Shown: piece by piece, positions 5,037-5,297 of the stretch
How the letters are laid out: every line of letters starts with the position of its first letter
Numbering within the stretch: the stretch's first letter is position 1
Assembly (NCBI GenBank): GCA_023247345.1
Contig: JAHFGR010000097.1
Coordinates: 1 to 5,297 of the forward strand
Direction: 5' to 3'
DNA length: 5,297 nt
DNA from: Microcaldota archaeon
Lineage (GTDB): Archaea > Micrarchaeota > Micrarchaeia > Anstonellales > Bilamarchaeaceae
Position numbers and translations under genes: made by a program
The notes under the pieces: model-generated
Databases searched by the model: none
The model's input: only the letters and a program-made list of their open reading frames with translations
What the model was told of the DNA's origin: nothing

Positions 5037-5297
5037 ATGAAGGAGAAAAAAACAAAAAAAGAAAACGAAGAACAACGAATAAGAAGTTCTGAACATGTAA
5101 TTGTAGCAGATGGACCGAAAAAACAGGAAAATATTAAGGAACCAGAAATCGACAAGGATTTAGACCACTTGCTCGGGGCGCATTGCGTTCTTAAATCAAA
5201 AATAATTATTGGAAAAAATCTGAAAGGTCGTGCATATATCTGTTCAAGGATGACAAAAGATGATGTACTAAAAACATCGCAAGATTATTTGGATATT
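5037..5297 (+). CDS. Unrecognised protein with highly charged N-terminus, 3' end beyond the window
   Basis: The reading frame is open for 87 codons from ATG to the window edge and has a good Shine-Dalgarno, so it is likely a real gene cut by the boundary. Residues 1-16 are almost entirely Lys, Glu, Asn, Gln and Arg (MKEKKTKKENEEQRIR). After an Asp/Pro/Lys/Glu-rich linker to about residue 42, a more ordered region appears: HLLGAHCVLKSKIIIGKNLKG, then RAYICSRMTKDDVLKTSQDYLDI. There is no signal peptide or membrane segment, so it is probably cytoplasmic. Two cysteines (about 51 and 70) are not arranged as a recognisable metal site. I do not recognise the family. It may be co-transcribed with the dehydrogenase, which lies 40 bp upstream on the same strand. 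Confidence 0.7.
   Translation, partial: MKEKKTKKENEEQRIRSSEHVIVADGPKKQENIKEPEIDKDLDHLLGAHCVLKSKIIIGKNLKGRAYICSRMTKDDVLKTSQDYLDI

Noticed and set aside
1..5297. Defence system, CRISPR array, mobile element or RNA gene
   Set aside because: No repeat-spacer pattern, transposase, integrase, nuclease or toxin-like gene, tRNA cloverleaf or rRNA segment was seen in reading both strands.

Overview
The window looks like a chromosomal stretch from an AT-rich archaeon, possibly a small-genome (DPANN-type) lineage. The evidence is indirect. AT-rich TATA-like boxes sit at two characteristic distances from start codons: about 26 nt upstream of genes with no Shine-Dalgarno, as for leaderless mRNAs, and about 46-49 nt upstream of genes with a Shine-Dalgarno. 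GGTGAT is used as one ribosome-binding core, Ile is often ATA and Arg often AGA, and two short lipoproteins follow a secreted-lipoprotein plan. The metabolic enzymes themselves resemble bacterial families, so a bacterial host cannot be excluded. No rRNA, tRNA, CRISPR array, insertion sequence or integrase is visible.

Layout. Positions 1-1109 on the minus strand hold a class II fructose-bisphosphate aldolase (99-1109) followed 10 bp later by the first 29 codons of a GlpX-type fructose-1,6-bisphosphatase (1-88, cut by the window edge). A 101-bp divergent promoter region (1110-1210) separates this operon from a plus-strand class III aminotransferase of the GabT family (1211-2554). That gene converges, with a 6-bp gap, on a minus-strand pair of small lipoprotein genes (3707->3054, then 3028->2561). 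A second divergent region (3708-3835) leads to a plus-strand saccharopine dehydrogenase / lysine 6-dehydrogenase-like oxidoreductase (3836-4996). After 40 bp comes the start of an unrecognised, highly charged protein (5037 to the window end).

How the genes work together. Aldolase and GlpX form a coherent gluconeogenic unit: triose phosphates to fructose-1,6-bisphosphate to fructose-6-phosphate. The aminotransferase and the dehydrogenase both belong to families acting on amino groups of basic or omega-amino acids (GABA, 5-aminovalerate, ornithine, lysine). They share a very similar promoter/start layout, including the decamer ATGTTTTTAA 33 and 32 nt before the ATG, which suggests similar expression, but they are not in one operon. 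The lipoprotein pair is probably co-transcribed and exported; its function is unknown. Most of the window is ordinary metabolism. The points worth a second look are the bacterial-type aldolase/GlpX pair in a probable archaeon, the two promoter architectures, and the possible amino acid catabolic pairing.
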